A stretch of DNA of 64,000 nucleotides. Source: DASSUW01 sp963830725. GTDB lineage: Bacteria > Actinomycetota > Thermoleophilia > Solirubrobacterales > Solirubrobacteraceae. Positions 8,756 to 18,871 of the stretch are shown one piece after another. Within the stretch, counting starts at the first letter, position 1, and each line of letters starts with the position of its first letter. Location of the stretch: positions 124,001 through 188,000 of the forward strand of contig CAWHNO010000016.1 of the NCBI GenBank assembly GCA_963830725.1. The letters are read 5' to 3'. Below the pieces are notes generated by a model. That model was not told the origin of the DNA, searched no databases, and saw nothing but the letters and a program-made list of their open reading frames with translations. The position numbers and the translations under genes were made by a program.

Positions 8756-9853
8756 ATGACCCCGCTGAAGCAGCTCGCAGAGCACGGCCAGAGCGTCTGG
8801 ATCGACTACCTGTCGCGCAAGTTCGTCCACGAGGGCGACCTCGCCGGGCTCGTCGAGGACGGCGTGGTCGGCGTGACCTCCAACCCGACGATCTTCCAGG
8901 GCGCGATCGCCGAGGGCGACGCCTACGACGACCAGATCCGCGCGCTGTCGGCGAGCGAGGACGACCCGAAGGAGATCTTCCTGGCGCTCGCGCGCGATGA
9001 CATCCGCGCGGCGTGCGACGTCCTAGGGACCGTCTGGGACGAGGGCAACGGCAGGGACGGCTGGGTCTCGCTCGAGGTCGACCCGAACCTGGCCCATGAC
9101 ACCGAGGGCACGATCGCCGAGGCCAAGCGCCTGCACGCGCTGGTCGAACGCCCCAACCTGCTGATCAAGATCCCCGCCACGCGCGAGGGCCTGCCCGCGA
9201 TCGAGGAGACGATCGCGAGCGGGATCCCCGTCAACGTCACCCTGATCTTCTCGCTCGAGCGGCACCGCGAGGTCGCCGAGGCGTATGTCCGCGGCCTCCA
9301 ACGGCTCGTCGACGACGGCGGCGACCCCTCGAGGATCGCCTCGGTCGCCTCCTTCTTCGTCAGCCGCGTCGACACCGAGGCCGACCGGCGGCTCGACGAG
9401 ATCGGAGGCCACGACGAGCTCAAGGGCACGCTGGCGATCGCCAACGCCAAGCTCGCCTACGCGACGTACCACGAGGTGTTCTCCGGCGCCGAGTGGGACC
9501 GGCTCGCGCAGGCCGGCGCCACCCCGCAGCGCTGCCTGTGGGCCTCGACCTCGACCAAGAACCCCGCCTACCGCGACGTGATCTACGTCGAGGAGCTGAT
9601 CGGCCCCGACACGGTCAACACGATGCCGCGCGAGACCGTCGAGGCGTTCCAGGACCACGGCAAGGTCGAGCACACGCTCGACCGCGACGTCGACGGCGCG
9701 CGGCGCACGCTGGAGGCGTTCGGCGAGGCCGGGATCGACTACGAGGACGTCGTCCAGACGCTCGAGCGCGAAGGCGTCGAGAAGTTCGCCAAGTCGTTCC
9801 GCGAGCTGTTCGCGGACCTCGAGGCCAAGCGCGACCAGCTCGTCGCGGCGTAG
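8756..9853 (+). CDS. tal: Transaldolase
   Basis: A 365-residue protein of the long actinobacterial/cyanobacterial transaldolase type. It shows GVTSNPTIFQ near residue 40, VSLEVDPNLAHDT, and the Schiff-base lysine region LIKIPATREGLPAIEE. Further on come NVTLIFSLERH and CLWASTSTKNPAY, and NTMPRETVEAFQDHG lies toward the C-terminus. The enzyme exchanges dihydroxyacetone units between sedoheptulose-7-phosphate and glyceraldehyde-3-phosphate in the non-oxidative pentose phosphate pathway. ATG 8756 is preceded by AGGAGAG, a good ribosome-binding site, and upstream in-frame sequence does not look coding. Transketolase follows two bases after the stop, so the two form an operon. Confidence 0.96.
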   Translation: MTPLKQLAEHGQSVWIDYLSRKFVHEGDLAGLVEDGVVGVTSNPTIFQGAIAEGDAYDDQIRALSASEDDPKEIFLALARDDIRAACDVLGTVWDEGNGRDGWVSLEVDPNLAHDTEGTIAEAKRLHALVERPNLLIKIPATREGLPAIEETIASGIPVNVTLIFSLERHREVAEAYVRGLQRLVDDGGDPSRIASVASFFVSRVDTEADRRLDEIGGHDELKGTLAIANAKLAYATYHEVFSGAEWDRLAQAGATPQRCLWASTSTKNPAYRDVIYVEELIGPDTVNTMPRETVEAFQDHGKVEHTLDRDVDGARRTLEAFGEAGIDYEDVVQTLEREGVEKFAKSFRELFADLEAKRDQLVAA

Positions 9854-9855
9854 CC

Positions 9856-11673
9856 ATGGGCGAGCGGACCGAGTTCCGCCGGGAGCTGGGGCAGCAGCTG
9901 CGCGTGGACTCGGTCCGCGCCAGCGCCGCCGCCGCCTCCGGCCACCCCACCTCCTCGATGTCGGCGGCCGACCTCATCGCCGTCCTCATCGACGGCCACC
10001 TGCGGCTCGACGACCATCTGATCTTCTCCAAGGGCCACGCGTCGCCGCTCTACTACGCGATGCTCAAGGCGACCGGGAGGATCGACGACGCCGAGCTGCT
10101 GACGTTCCGCAAGCTCGGCTCCCGGCTCGAGGGCCACCCCACGCCCCGCATCCCGCCCACCGACGTCGCCACCGGCTCGCTCGGCCAGGGCCTGCCGATC
10201 GCCGCGGGCGTCGCGCTGGCGGGGGCGAAGCTCGACCGCCTGCCCTATCGCGTCTGGTGCCTGTGCGGTGACTCGGAGATGGCCGAGGGCTCGATGTGGG
10301 AGTCGATCCAGCACGCCGGCTGGGAGGGCCTCGACAACCTCGTGGCGATCGTCGACGTCAACCGGCTCGGCCAGACGCGCGAGACGATGCTCGGCTGGGA
10401 CACCGACGGCTACGTCAACCGCATCACAGCCTTCGGCTGGCACGCGATCGCCATCGACGGCCACGACGTCGACGCGATCGAGGCCGCCTACGCCGAGGCG
10501 AAGGCGACCGAGGGCCGGCCGACCGCGATCGTGGCGCGCACGATGAAGGGCCGCGGCGTGAAGGCGGTCGAGGACCAGCCGGGCAAGCACGGCAAGCCGC
10601 TCGACGACCCCGAGCAGGCGATCGAGGAGCTCGGCGGCGAGCGCGACCTCAGCGTGCGGCTCGCGGAGCCGGCCGGCGGCACGCCGCACCGGTTCGAGAC
10701 GACAGAAGGCGAGCTGCCCGCGTGGGAGATCGGCGAGGAGGTCGCCACCCGCAAGGCCTACGGGGAGGCGCTGACCGCGCTCGGCAACCTGCGCGGCGAC
10801 GTCGTCGCGCTCGACGGCGAGGTCTCCAACTCCACCCACTCCGAGGACTTCCGCGCGGCCCACGAGGACCGCTACTTCGAGATGTTCATCGCCGAGCAGC
10901 AGCTGATCGCCGCGGCCGTCGGCTTCCAGGTGCGCGGGTGGGTGCCGTTCGCGTCGACCTTCAGCGCCTTCCTCACGCGCGCCTACGACTTCATCCGCAT
11001 GGCGGCGATCTCGCGCGCCGACATCCGGCTGAGCGGCTCGCACGCCGGCGTCTCGATCGGCGAGGACGGGCCGTCGCAGATGGCGCTCGAGGACATCGCG
11101 GCGTTGCGCGCCGTGCACGGCTCGACGGTCCTGCACCCGAGCGACGCGAACCAGACTGCGCAGCTCGTGGCCGCCATGGCCGACACCGAGGGCATCTCCT
11201 TCCTGCGCACGCTGCGCGGCAAGACGCCGGTGCGCACGCCCGCATCCGAGAACGTGCGGATCGGCGGCAGCCGGATCGTCCGCGGCAGCGACGCCGACGA
11301 CGTGGCGATCGTCGCCTGCGGCATCACCGTCGACGAGGCCGACCGTGCCGCGGAGGCGCTCGAGCGCGAAGGCATCGGCGCCCGCGTGCTCGACTGCTAC
11401 TCGATCAAGCCGATCGACGCCGACGCGCTGCGCGCCGCCGCGCGCGACTGCGGAGCGATCGTGACGGTCGAGGACCACTGGCCCGAGGGCGGGCTCGGCG
11501 ACGCCGTGCTCGAGGCGCTGGCCGACGCCGACGACCGCCCGCGCGTCACCAAGCTGGCCGTGCGCGGGATGCCGGTGTCCGGCACGCCGGAGGAGCTGCT
11601 GCACGAGGCCGGGATCGACGCCGAGGCGATCGCCGCCGCCGCCAGGTCGCTCGTGGGCGCGCGGGCGAGCTAG
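9856..11673 (+). CDS. tkt: Transketolase
   Basis: A 605-residue protein, shorter than the classical 660-700. The N-terminal half has SGHPTSSMSAADL, FSKGHASPLYYAML, GSLGQGLPIAAG and the thiamine diphosphate site GDSEMAEGSMWE followed by AIVDVNRLGQ. The second half has the pyrimidine-domain AEQQLIAAAVG, SGSHAGVSIGEDGPSQMALED, and a C-terminal domain with VTVEDHWPEGGLGDAV. It transfers two-carbon units between sugar phosphates, pairing with the transaldolase directly upstream (two-base gap). The GDS in place of GDG and the compact length are typical of the shorter actinobacterial and archaeal-like transketolases. Its stop overlaps that of the convergent small zinc-ribbon gene. Confidence 0.95.
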   Translation: MGERTEFRRELGQQLRVDSVRASAAAASGHPTSSMSAADLIAVLIDGHLRLDDHLIFSKGHASPLYYAMLKATGRIDDAELLTFRKLGSRLEGHPTPRIPPTDVATGSLGQGLPIAAGVALAGAKLDRLPYRVWCLCGDSEMAEGSMWESIQHAGWEGLDNLVAIVDVNRLGQTRETMLGWDTDGYVNRITAFGWHAIAIDGHDVDAIEAAYAEAKATEGRPTAIVARTMKGRGVKAVEDQPGKHGKPLDDPEQAIEELGGERDLSVRLAEPAGGTPHRFETTEGELPAWEIGEEVATRKAYGEALTALGNLRGDVVALDGEVSNSTHSEDFRAAHEDRYFEMFIAEQQLIAAAVGFQVRGWVPFASTFSAFLTRAYDFIRMAAISRADIRLSGSHAGVSIGEDGPSQMALEDIAALRAVHGSTVLHPSDANQTAQLVAAMADTEGISFLRTLRGKTPVRTPASENVRIGGSRIVRGSDADDVAIVACGITVDEADRAAEALEREGIGARVLDCYSIKPIDADALRAAARDCGAIVTVEDHWPEGGLGDAVLEALADADDRPRVTKLAVRGMPVSGTPEELLHEAGIDAEAIAAAARSLVGARAS

Positions 11674-11876
11674 TCGGGCTCGCCCGGCGTCTCGTCGGCG
11701 ATGTCTTCGGCCGGGAGCTCCTCGGCGGCATGGACGCTGCACAGAAACGGGCCGCCCGCCTCACGCGCGGCCTCGATCTCCAGCCCCGTCAGCCGGGCTC
11801 CGCAGACCGCACACGTATGCTCGAGCGTGTCTTCGAGGGTGCGCTCTTCGAGGTCCATGAGAGCATGAAAGCGCAT
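11670..11876 (-). CDS. Small zinc-ribbon-like protein
   Basis: A 68-residue acidic protein with HTCAVCGARLTGLE and, about 20 residues on, FLCSVHAAEEL. That gives a C-x2-C plus C-x2-H pattern suited to one zinc ion. It starts at ATG 11876, 15 bases after the LigD polymerase gene on the same strand, so it is probably its last operon partner. A link to end joining is suggested only by position. The stop codon overlaps the transketolase stop on the other strand. Confidence 0.6.
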   Translation of the reverse strand: MRFHALMDLEERTLEDTLEHTCAVCGARLTGLEIEAAREAGGPFLCSVHAAEELPAEDIADETPGEPD

Positions 11877-11891
11877 CCGCTCCTCGGCCGC

Positions 11892-12809
11892 CTACAGACC
11901 CTTCGGCAGCGCCTGCTCGAGCTCGGCCACGGGCGCGAACAGGTCGCCGTGCTCGACCACACGCTCGATCACCTCGGAGGCGGTGAACACGAGATCGTCG
12001 GGATCGCGCGACTCGGTGACCGCCTCCACCTCCTCCCAGGCCAGCGGCGTCGAGACGGTCGGCTGGGCCAGTGCCCGCAGCGAGTACACGCAGACCGTGG
12101 TCTTGTGCCGCGAGTTCTGGCTCCAGTCGACGAACACGCGGCCCTTGCGCAGCGTTTTGCTCATCTCCGAGACCACCAGCTTGGGACTCCGCCGCTCGAG
12201 CAGCTCGGCGATGGCCTTCGCGAAGGGGCTCGTCTCCCGGTAGGTCACCGGCGTGTTCAGCGGCACGTAGACCTGCATCCCCTTCGAGCCCGACGTCTTC
12301 GGGAACGCCTCCATCCCGAGATGCTCGAAGACCGTCCGCAGCTCGAGCGCGACCTCGGCGCACTCGACGACCGTGGCCGGCGCGCCGGGATCGAGATCGA
12401 ACGCGACCACCGTCGGCCGCGAGTAGTCGGCGCCCGTCGCCAGCGAGGCGTGCAGCTCGAGGTCCGCCAGGTTGGCCAGCCACACGAGCGTGGGCAGGTC
12501 GTCGGCGAGGCAGAAGTCGATCCTGCCGCCGCGCGCGCGGCTGCTGTCCGCCGCCACGGTGCGCACCCAGGGGGGACGGTGCGAGGGGCACTGCTTCTCG
12601 TAGAAGTGCGGCCCCTCGACCCCGTCCGGATAGCGCTTGAGCGTCAGCGGCCGCCCGCGCAGGTGCGGGAGCAGGGCGGGCGACACGCGCGTGTAGTAGT
12701 CGATGACGTGCCCCTTGGCGAAGCCCGCCTGCGGGTACATCGGCTTGTCGAGGTTCGACAGCGACAGCGTGCGGCCCTCGATCTCGACCTCGACGCGCTT
12801 GGGGGCCAC
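11892..12809 (-). CDS. ligD: LigD-type NHEJ polymerase/primase (stand-alone)
   Basis: A 305-residue archaeo-eukaryotic primase-type polymerase domain as found in LigD. It begins VEIEGRTLSLSNLDKPMYP, then RYPDGVEGPHFYEKQCP. The metal site motif is VVAFDLDPGAP, and later come FPKTSGSKGMQVYVPL, TLRKGRVFVDWSQN and the VYSLRA..PTVSTPLAWEEV ending. It fills gaps and adds ribonucleotides at double-strand breaks. The ligase and phosphoesterase domains are not here; they are in a separate gene at 38309-39733. GTG 12809 is used because the earlier frame lies inside the RsbW-like gene, which ends 10 bases upstream on the same strand and so likely shares its transcript. Confidence 0.92.
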   Translation of the reverse strand: MAPKRVEVEIEGRTLSLSNLDKPMYPQAGFAKGHVIDYYTRVSPALLPHLRGRPLTLKRYPDGVEGPHFYEKQCPSHRPPWVRTVAADSSRARGGRIDFCLADDLPTLVWLANLADLELHASLATGADYSRPTVVAFDLDPGAPATVVECAEVALELRTVFEHLGMEAFPKTSGSKGMQVYVPLNTPVTYRETSPFAKAIAELLERRSPKLVVSEMSKTLRKGRVFVDWSQNSRHKTTVCVYSLRALAQPTVSTPLAWEEVEAVTESRDPDDLVFTASEVIERVVEHGDLFAPVAELEQALPKGL

Positions 12810-12819
12810 CCGCGGCAGA

Positions 12820-13227
12820 CTAGAGCAGGTCGCCGCGCGCGCAGTCGACCTCGAACCAGACCGCGGTGCGGCGCCCCTTGCGGATGCCCCAGCGCGTGGC
12901 CACCCGTTCGACGATGTGGAGGCCGAGCCCACCGCCGCCCGTCAGGTCGGGCGCGCGCTGCCCCACCAGCCCCGGCACGACGCCGGGGTTGAGGACCTCG
13001 ACGAAAAGGGCCGCCGGGCGGCCCTCGAAGCGAACATGCAGCTCGGCTCCTGCGTGTGCGCCGCCATGGCGCACGCCATTGGCGACGAGCTCGGTGACGA
13101 GCAGGGCAACGTCAGGAAGCACCGCATCGGGGACGCGGCCGCTCAGCTCGTCGTGAACCAGGCGCCGGGCGCGGGATGCAGCATTGGGTCCCCCTGGAAC
13201 GTCAGCCTCGACGGCGAACGTCTCCAT
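12820..13227 (-). CDS. RsbW-like HATPase (anti-sigma/serine kinase type)
   Basis: A 135-residue protein of the HATPase_c_2 group. It has LLVTELVANGVRHGG as the N-box and LTGGGGLGLHIVERVATRWG as the G-box, and it ends with TAVWFEVDC as these proteins commonly do. Members bind and inhibit SigB/SigF-type sigma factors or phosphorylate STAS partners. ATG 13227 has AGGAGCCC just upstream. It is the first gene of a unit that continues with LigD polymerase and a zinc-ribbon protein, an unusual pairing of a stress-signalling kinase with a repair polymerase. Its actual sigma or STAS partner cannot be assigned from sequence. Confidence 0.85.
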   Translation of the reverse strand: METFAVEADVPGGPNAASRARRLVHDELSGRVPDAVLPDVALLVTELVANGVRHGGAHAGAELHVRFEGRPAALFVEVLNPGVVPGLVGQRAPDLTGGGGLGLHIVERVATRWGIRKGRRTAVWFEVDCARGDLL

Positions 13228-13348
13228 ATCGGGCTCCTCCCCGTCAGCCGTCTGACCGAAGCCGGAAAGCCGCGCTAGGGTCTGGTTACTGACGCGCGCG
13301 ACGACGACCTGCGCGCGGGAATAATGTCCGGGATACCGGAGTGGTGCA

Positions 13349-14377
13349 TTGACGGACCGACAGGTGACACCGCTGCTCGAGCTGGACCCCGACCTGGGCC
13401 AGCTCCTACAGGAGGAGCGCCTGGCCACGGCCAAGCGCGAGCTCCGCGTGGCGCTCCGCACGCTGGAGACCGGTCCCTGGGACGCCGAGCGGCTGGCCGG
13501 CACCAGTCCCGAGCACGTCGGGCTGTTGGTGCTGGAGGGCGTCATCGCGCACGAGGTGCTCGTCTCGGACACGATCAGCACCGAGCTGCTCGGACCCGGC
13601 GACGTCGTACGCCCGTGGCGCCTGCACGACGACGCCACGCTGCTCCGCCACACGATCCGCTGGAACGTGCTCTCGCGCAGCCGCGTCGCGCTGCTCGATC
13701 GCAGGTTCAACGCGGAGCTCGGCCGCTATCCGGAGGTCGCCGCAGCGATCATCGACCGCGTCAACGAGCGCGCGCTGCGACTCGCGGTCACGCAGGCGAT
13801 CTCCCAGCTCAACCGGGTCGACCGGCGGCTGCTCGCGCTCTTCTGGCACCTCGCGGAGCGCTGGGGCCGGATGACCGCCGGTGGCGTGGCCCTGCCGATG
13901 ACGCTCTCGCATCGCATGCTCGGCCAGCTCGTCGGCGCCCGCCGGCCGACCGTCTCGACCGCGCTCGGCGAGCTCGTCCGGGAGGGTGAGCTGGAACGTC
14001 GCGAGGACGGCACCTGGCTGCTGACGGGCACGCCGGTCGGCGTCCCCGCCCCCGAGATCGAGCGCGTGATCCCCATGCGGCGGCGCCTCCTGCCGCCCGA
14101 ACCGCGCCGGCGCGCCGTTCGCGAGCGGCCACCCGCGAAGGTGATCCCGCTGCCCGGTGACCGCGCCGTGCCCGCGCCGCTGCGGGGCGCCGAGATGGCC
14201 GCCGCGCTCCAGCGCGTGCGCGAGCAGTGCGAGCTCCAGCTCGAGGAGCTGCGCGAGGTGTTCGTGACGAGCGCCCAGCTCGCCGAGCACACCGGCGAGC
14301 TGCGCGAGCGCTGCCGCGCGACCCGGGGGGCGGTCTCGGCGGCGCCTCGGCGGGTGGAGCGCGCGAGCAGCGCCTGA
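13349..14377 (+). CDS. Crp/Fnr-like transcriptional regulator (paralogue 1)
   Basis: A 342-residue protein beginning at TTG 13349. The first 140 residues resemble a degenerate cyclic-nucleotide-type barrel (HVGLLVLEGVIAHEV, LLGPGDVVRPW) without a recognisable phosphate-binding cassette. A long dimer helix follows, then a winged helix with LFWHLAERWGR and the recognition helix LGQLVGARRPTVSTALGEL. About 110 residues then extend into a Pro/Arg-rich linker and a helical tail. It is closely related to the protein at 43174-44088 throughout the first 230 residues. A TCCGG..CCGGA palindrome (13327-13340) just before the start could be an operator. The ligand is unknown. Confidence 0.8.
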   Translation: MTDRQVTPLLELDPDLGQLLQEERLATAKRELRVALRTLETGPWDAERLAGTSPEHVGLLVLEGVIAHEVLVSDTISTELLGPGDVVRPWRLHDDATLLRHTIRWNVLSRSRVALLDRRFNAELGRYPEVAAAIIDRVNERALRLAVTQAISQLNRVDRRLLALFWHLAERWGRMTAGGVALPMTLSHRMLGQLVGARRPTVSTALGELVREGELERREDGTWLLTGTPVGVPAPEIERVIPMRRRLLPPEPRRRAVRERPPAKVIPLPGDRAVPAPLRGAEMAAALQRVREQCELQLEELREVFVTSAQLAEHTGELRERCRATRGAVSAAPRRVERASSA

Positions 14378-14383
14378 ACGCCG

Positions 14384-14662
14384 TCAGCCGCCGGCCGTCG
14401 GCTCCGTGGTCCGCTGCTCGGCGAGCCGGCGCGAATGCGCCGCGTGCTCGTGCTGGAGGTCGAAGGCCAGGCGCTGGGCGGCGGCTGCCCGCTCGTGCGC
14501 CTGGGCCTCGCGCTCGCGCTCGCGTCGTACGGCGTCGGTCGTGGCCTTCTCGGCGTGCGCACGGGCGCGCTCCGCGCGTGCCCGGGCCGCCTGCTCGCGT
14601 TCCGCAGCCCGCTGCGCACGCTCGTGGGCACCGCGCTCGAAGGCCTCGAAGTCCGGCTCCAT
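14384..14662 (-). CDS. Small charged coiled-coil protein
   Basis: A 92-residue, Ala/Arg/Glu-rich protein that should form one long helix (AHERAQRAAEREQAARARAE and similar stretches). ATG 14662 starts 29 bases after the CheR stop on the same strand, so it is probably the last gene of the STAS-CheB-CheR unit. No domain is recognised. It might act as a helical partner of the long CheR coiled coil, but that is a guess. Confidence 0.5.
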   Translation of the reverse strand: MEPDFEAFERGAHERAQRAAEREQAARARAERARAHAEKATTDAVRREREREAQAHERAAAAQRLAFDLQHEHAAHSRRLAEQRTTEPTAGG

Positions 14663-14691
14663 GTCGCGCTGGCCGCCCGGCACCTCGGTCC

Positions 14692-16562
<1,871 letters not shown>

Positions 16563-16566
<4 letters not shown>

Positions 16567-17195
16567 ACAACCACCTCGCCCGCGGTCATGACCAGCCCGG
16601 GACCGCGCCCGGCGAGGCGCACGAGCTCCGGGCCGATCTCCGCCGCGGTCAGGATGGCGTCGACGTCACCGACCGCGTGGATCGCGCTCTCCGGCATGCT
16701 CGCGACCAGCGCGTCCTCCGGATCCTGGACGATCACAGCACCGCCCGCCCGCTTGACCGCCAGCGCTCCGATGCTGCCGTCGCCGAGCGCGCCCGACAGG
16801 ACGACCGCGACGGCGCGCTCGCCGTATGCCGCCGCGAGCGACCGCAGCATCGGGTCCACCGCGGGGCGCACGCCGTTTTCCTTCGGCCCCCGTCCGAGCT
16901 CCAGCCGCCCCGCCGCGACCGTGAGGTGCCGGTCGGGCGGCGCCACGTAGACGCGTCCCGGCCGCAGCGGCTCGCCGTCGGACGGCACGTCGACGTCCAG
17001 GGCGGTCTGGCGGTCGAGGATCGGAGCCAGCAGGCTCCGGCCCGCGGCGGGCACGTGGAGGACGATGCAGATCGCCGCCTGGAGGTCGTCCGGAAGCGCC
17101 CGGACGATCCGGATCAGGGCGTCCACGCCGCCCGCTGAGGCTCCGACGCCAACGGCACGAGCGAGCCCGCGCCGTTCGGCGACATTTCGATCCAC
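16563..17195 (-). CDS. cheB: CheB-type protein-glutamate methylesterase (no receiver domain)
   Basis: A 210-residue catalytic domain only. It has VGVGASAGGVDAL with the nucleophile serine, CIVLHVPA with the catalytic histidine, a VYVAPPDRHLTV strand, and VVLSGALGDGSIGAL with the catalytic aspartate. It would remove methyl esters placed by CheR. The usual N-terminal receiver domain is absent, so control by CheA-type phosphorylation is not expected. It starts at GTG 17195, 26 bases after the STAS gene, and overlaps cheR (ATGA), all on one strand. Confidence 0.9.
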
Positions 17196-17221
17196 ACCGT
17201 GAGACTACGCCTGTCCGGTGC

Positions 17222-17584
17222 TCACCGCTCGGATTCCGGCGGCGGGTCGGCGAGCTTCAGCTCGCCGTCCATCCCGGTCAGCCGGAAAACGCGCTGGACG
17301 ACGTCGTCTCCCGGCACGATGGCGAAGCGGAAGCCGCCGTCGCGGGCGGCGGCGTCCCAGCGGATCACCAGCCTCAGGCCCGTCGAGTCCATGAACGTGA
17401 GGCCGCGCAAGTCCAGCACGATCTCGGCGCAGCCCTCCTCCTGCAGCGCCTCGAGGGCGGCCTCGACGCGGTGCACGCTGTCGAGGTCCAGCTCGCCGAG
17501 CGGCTGGACCGAGGCCACCGTCCCGTTGCGGGCGACCTCGCAGCGCAGCTCGGTCGGAGGGGTGCTCGAGTCCGTCTCGCCCAC
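17222..17584 (-). CDS. STAS anti-anti-sigma factor
   Basis: A 120-residue STAS protein with VASVQPLGELDLDSV, a central strand IVLDLRGL, and TFMDSTGLRLV, where the serine or threonine after the aspartate is the usual phosphorylation site. Such proteins bind RsbW-type kinases when dephosphorylated and so free a sigma factor. It is the first gene of the unit with CheB and CheR, and is divergent from a SigB-type sigma gene. GTG 17584 is the chosen start. A possible promoter with AGGTAG at 17597-17602 and GTTCTG at 17615-17620 lies directly upstream on the minus strand. Confidence 0.88.
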   Translation of the reverse strand: MGETDSSTPPTELRCEVARNGTVASVQPLGELDLDSVHRVEAALEALQEEGCAEIVLDLRGLTFMDSTGLRLVIRWDAAARDGGFRFAIVPGDDVVQRVFRLTGMDGELKLADPPPESER

Positions 17585-17890
17585 GCAGCGGCGAGTCTAC
17601 CTGCGCACTACGGTCAGAACGGCGATAGGGCCGCTGGCGCGACGCCCACCGGTGCCCTAGAAGTCGGACTACGCCGAGAGCGCGGCTCGTGGGGCCGCTG
17701 CCCACACCGAGAGCCGCGGCAAAGCCCGCGGTGCCGACTCTGCGGGTCGCGCGCTCGGTCTCTCCCGTCAGGCGGGGGGTGTGCACACGCTCGCCCCCCG
17801 CCGGCGCAAGCGCTGACCCGCAAGCCGACGTTCGGAAACGGACACCTGCATGCCGGGATGCGCTCGCCGCCCGGGTAGCGAGTATCCACG
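17585..17890. other. 306-bp divergent intergenic region
   Basis: It separates the STAS-CheB-CheR unit from a sigma-factor gene. On the minus side is a SigB-like box pair (17597-17620, 12-base spacing). On the plus side GGGTAG at 17873-17878 lies 12 bases before the sigma-factor ATG, but without a convincing GTTT. No other gene or repeat was seen. Confidence 0.4.
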
Positions 17891-18691
17891 ATGGCCAAGA
17901 GCGTCCTCGCCGAACGGCCCGCAGCGGGCAGCCGGCCACCTTCCGAGCGCGGGCGACGCCAGCGCGACGACAGGCGTCTCATGCGTCGCCACGAGCGTGG
18001 CGACGCGGCGGCGCGAAACGAACTGATCGAGCGCTACATGCCGCTCGCCCGGAGCCTCGCGCTGCGCTATCGCCGTGCCTCCGAGCCGCTCGACGACCTC
18101 GTCCAGGTCGCCTCCGTAGGCCTCGTCAAGGCGGTCGATCGCTGGGACGCCGAGCGCGGTCTCGCCTTCTCCAGCTACGCCGTCCCCACCATCCTCGGCG
18201 AGCTGCGGCGCTACTTCCGCGACGCGACCTGGGACGTCCGGCCCGCGCGCGACCTGCAGGAGCTGTGCCTGTCGGTCGAGGAGGCGCGCGAGACGCTGTG
18301 GGGAGAGCTCGGCCGCTCGCCGACCGTCGCCGACATCGCCGGCCGGCTCGCGCGCACGCCCGAGGAGATCGTCGAGGCCCTGCAGGCGACCGAGGGCCGC
18401 TCGGTCCGCTCGCTCGACGCTCCGGTGCACGAGGAGGAGGGCGCGTCGGCCAGCGCCGGCGACCTGCTCGGAACCACCGACCCCGAGTTCGGGCGCGTCG
18501 AAGCCGGCGTCACGATCGAGAAGATGACCGGGATCCTCGACGACCGCGCGCGCGAGATCCTGCGCCTGCGCTTCCAGGAGGACCTGCTGCAGTCCGAGAT
18601 CGCCGAGCGCGTCGGCTGCTCGCAGATGCACGTGTCGCGGATCATTCGCAGCTCGCTCGAGCGCCTCTACGCCTACGGTCAGGCCACGTAG
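17891..18691 (+). CDS. SigB/SigF-type sigma factor (first of three)
   Basis: A 266-residue sigma-70 family protein of the SigB/SigF/SigG group. Region 2 reads LIERYMPLARSLALRYRR, DDLVQVASVGLVKAVDRWD, FSSYAVPTILGELRRYFRD. Region 3 has LGRSPTVADIAGRLARTPEEI. Region 4 has DRAREILRLRFQEDLLQSEIAERVGCSQMHVSRIIRSSL, of which QSEIAERVGCSQMHVSRI is the DNA-recognition part. These sigmas drive general stress or sporulation regulons under anti-sigma control. It is divergent from a STAS gene. Which of the RsbW-like proteins in the window controls it is not clear from sequence. Confidence 0.93.
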   Translation: MAKSVLAERPAAGSRPPSERGRRQRDDRRLMRRHERGDAAARNELIERYMPLARSLALRYRRASEPLDDLVQVASVGLVKAVDRWDAERGLAFSSYAVPTILGELRRYFRDATWDVRPARDLQELCLSVEEARETLWGELGRSPTVADIAGRLARTPEEIVEALQATEGRSVRSLDAPVHEEEGASASAGDLLGTTDPEFGRVEAGVTIEKMTGILDDRAREILRLRFQEDLLQSEIAERVGCSQMHVSRIIRSSLERLYAYGQAT

Positions 18692-18871
18692 ATGGAGATC
18701 CCGTCGACGCCGGCCGATCCGCCGCAGCCCGTCGTCCCCGACGAGCCCGCCACGCCGGCCGACCCGACACCGGACCGCGAGGCGCCCGCCACGCCGGCCG
18801 AGCCGCCCGACGCGCCGCCGCCGGACGACCCGCCGCCGCCGCTGCCGGACGGACCCGAGGTACCCGGCTAG
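18692..18871 (+). CDS. Short proline-rich ORF
   Basis: A 59-codon frame starting at ATG one base after the sigma-factor stop. It encodes a Pro/Asp/Glu-rich peptide with repeats such as EPATPADP and APATPAEPPDAPP. No signal sequence or domain is seen. Its close spacing suggests co-transcription with the sigma gene, but such low-complexity frames can arise by chance in this base composition. A similar proline-rich frame ends at 47738. Its stop overlaps that of the convergent topoisomerase gene. Confidence 0.35.
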   Translation: MEIPSTPADPPQPVVPDEPATPADPTPDREAPATPAEPPDAPPPDDPPPPLPDGPEVPG

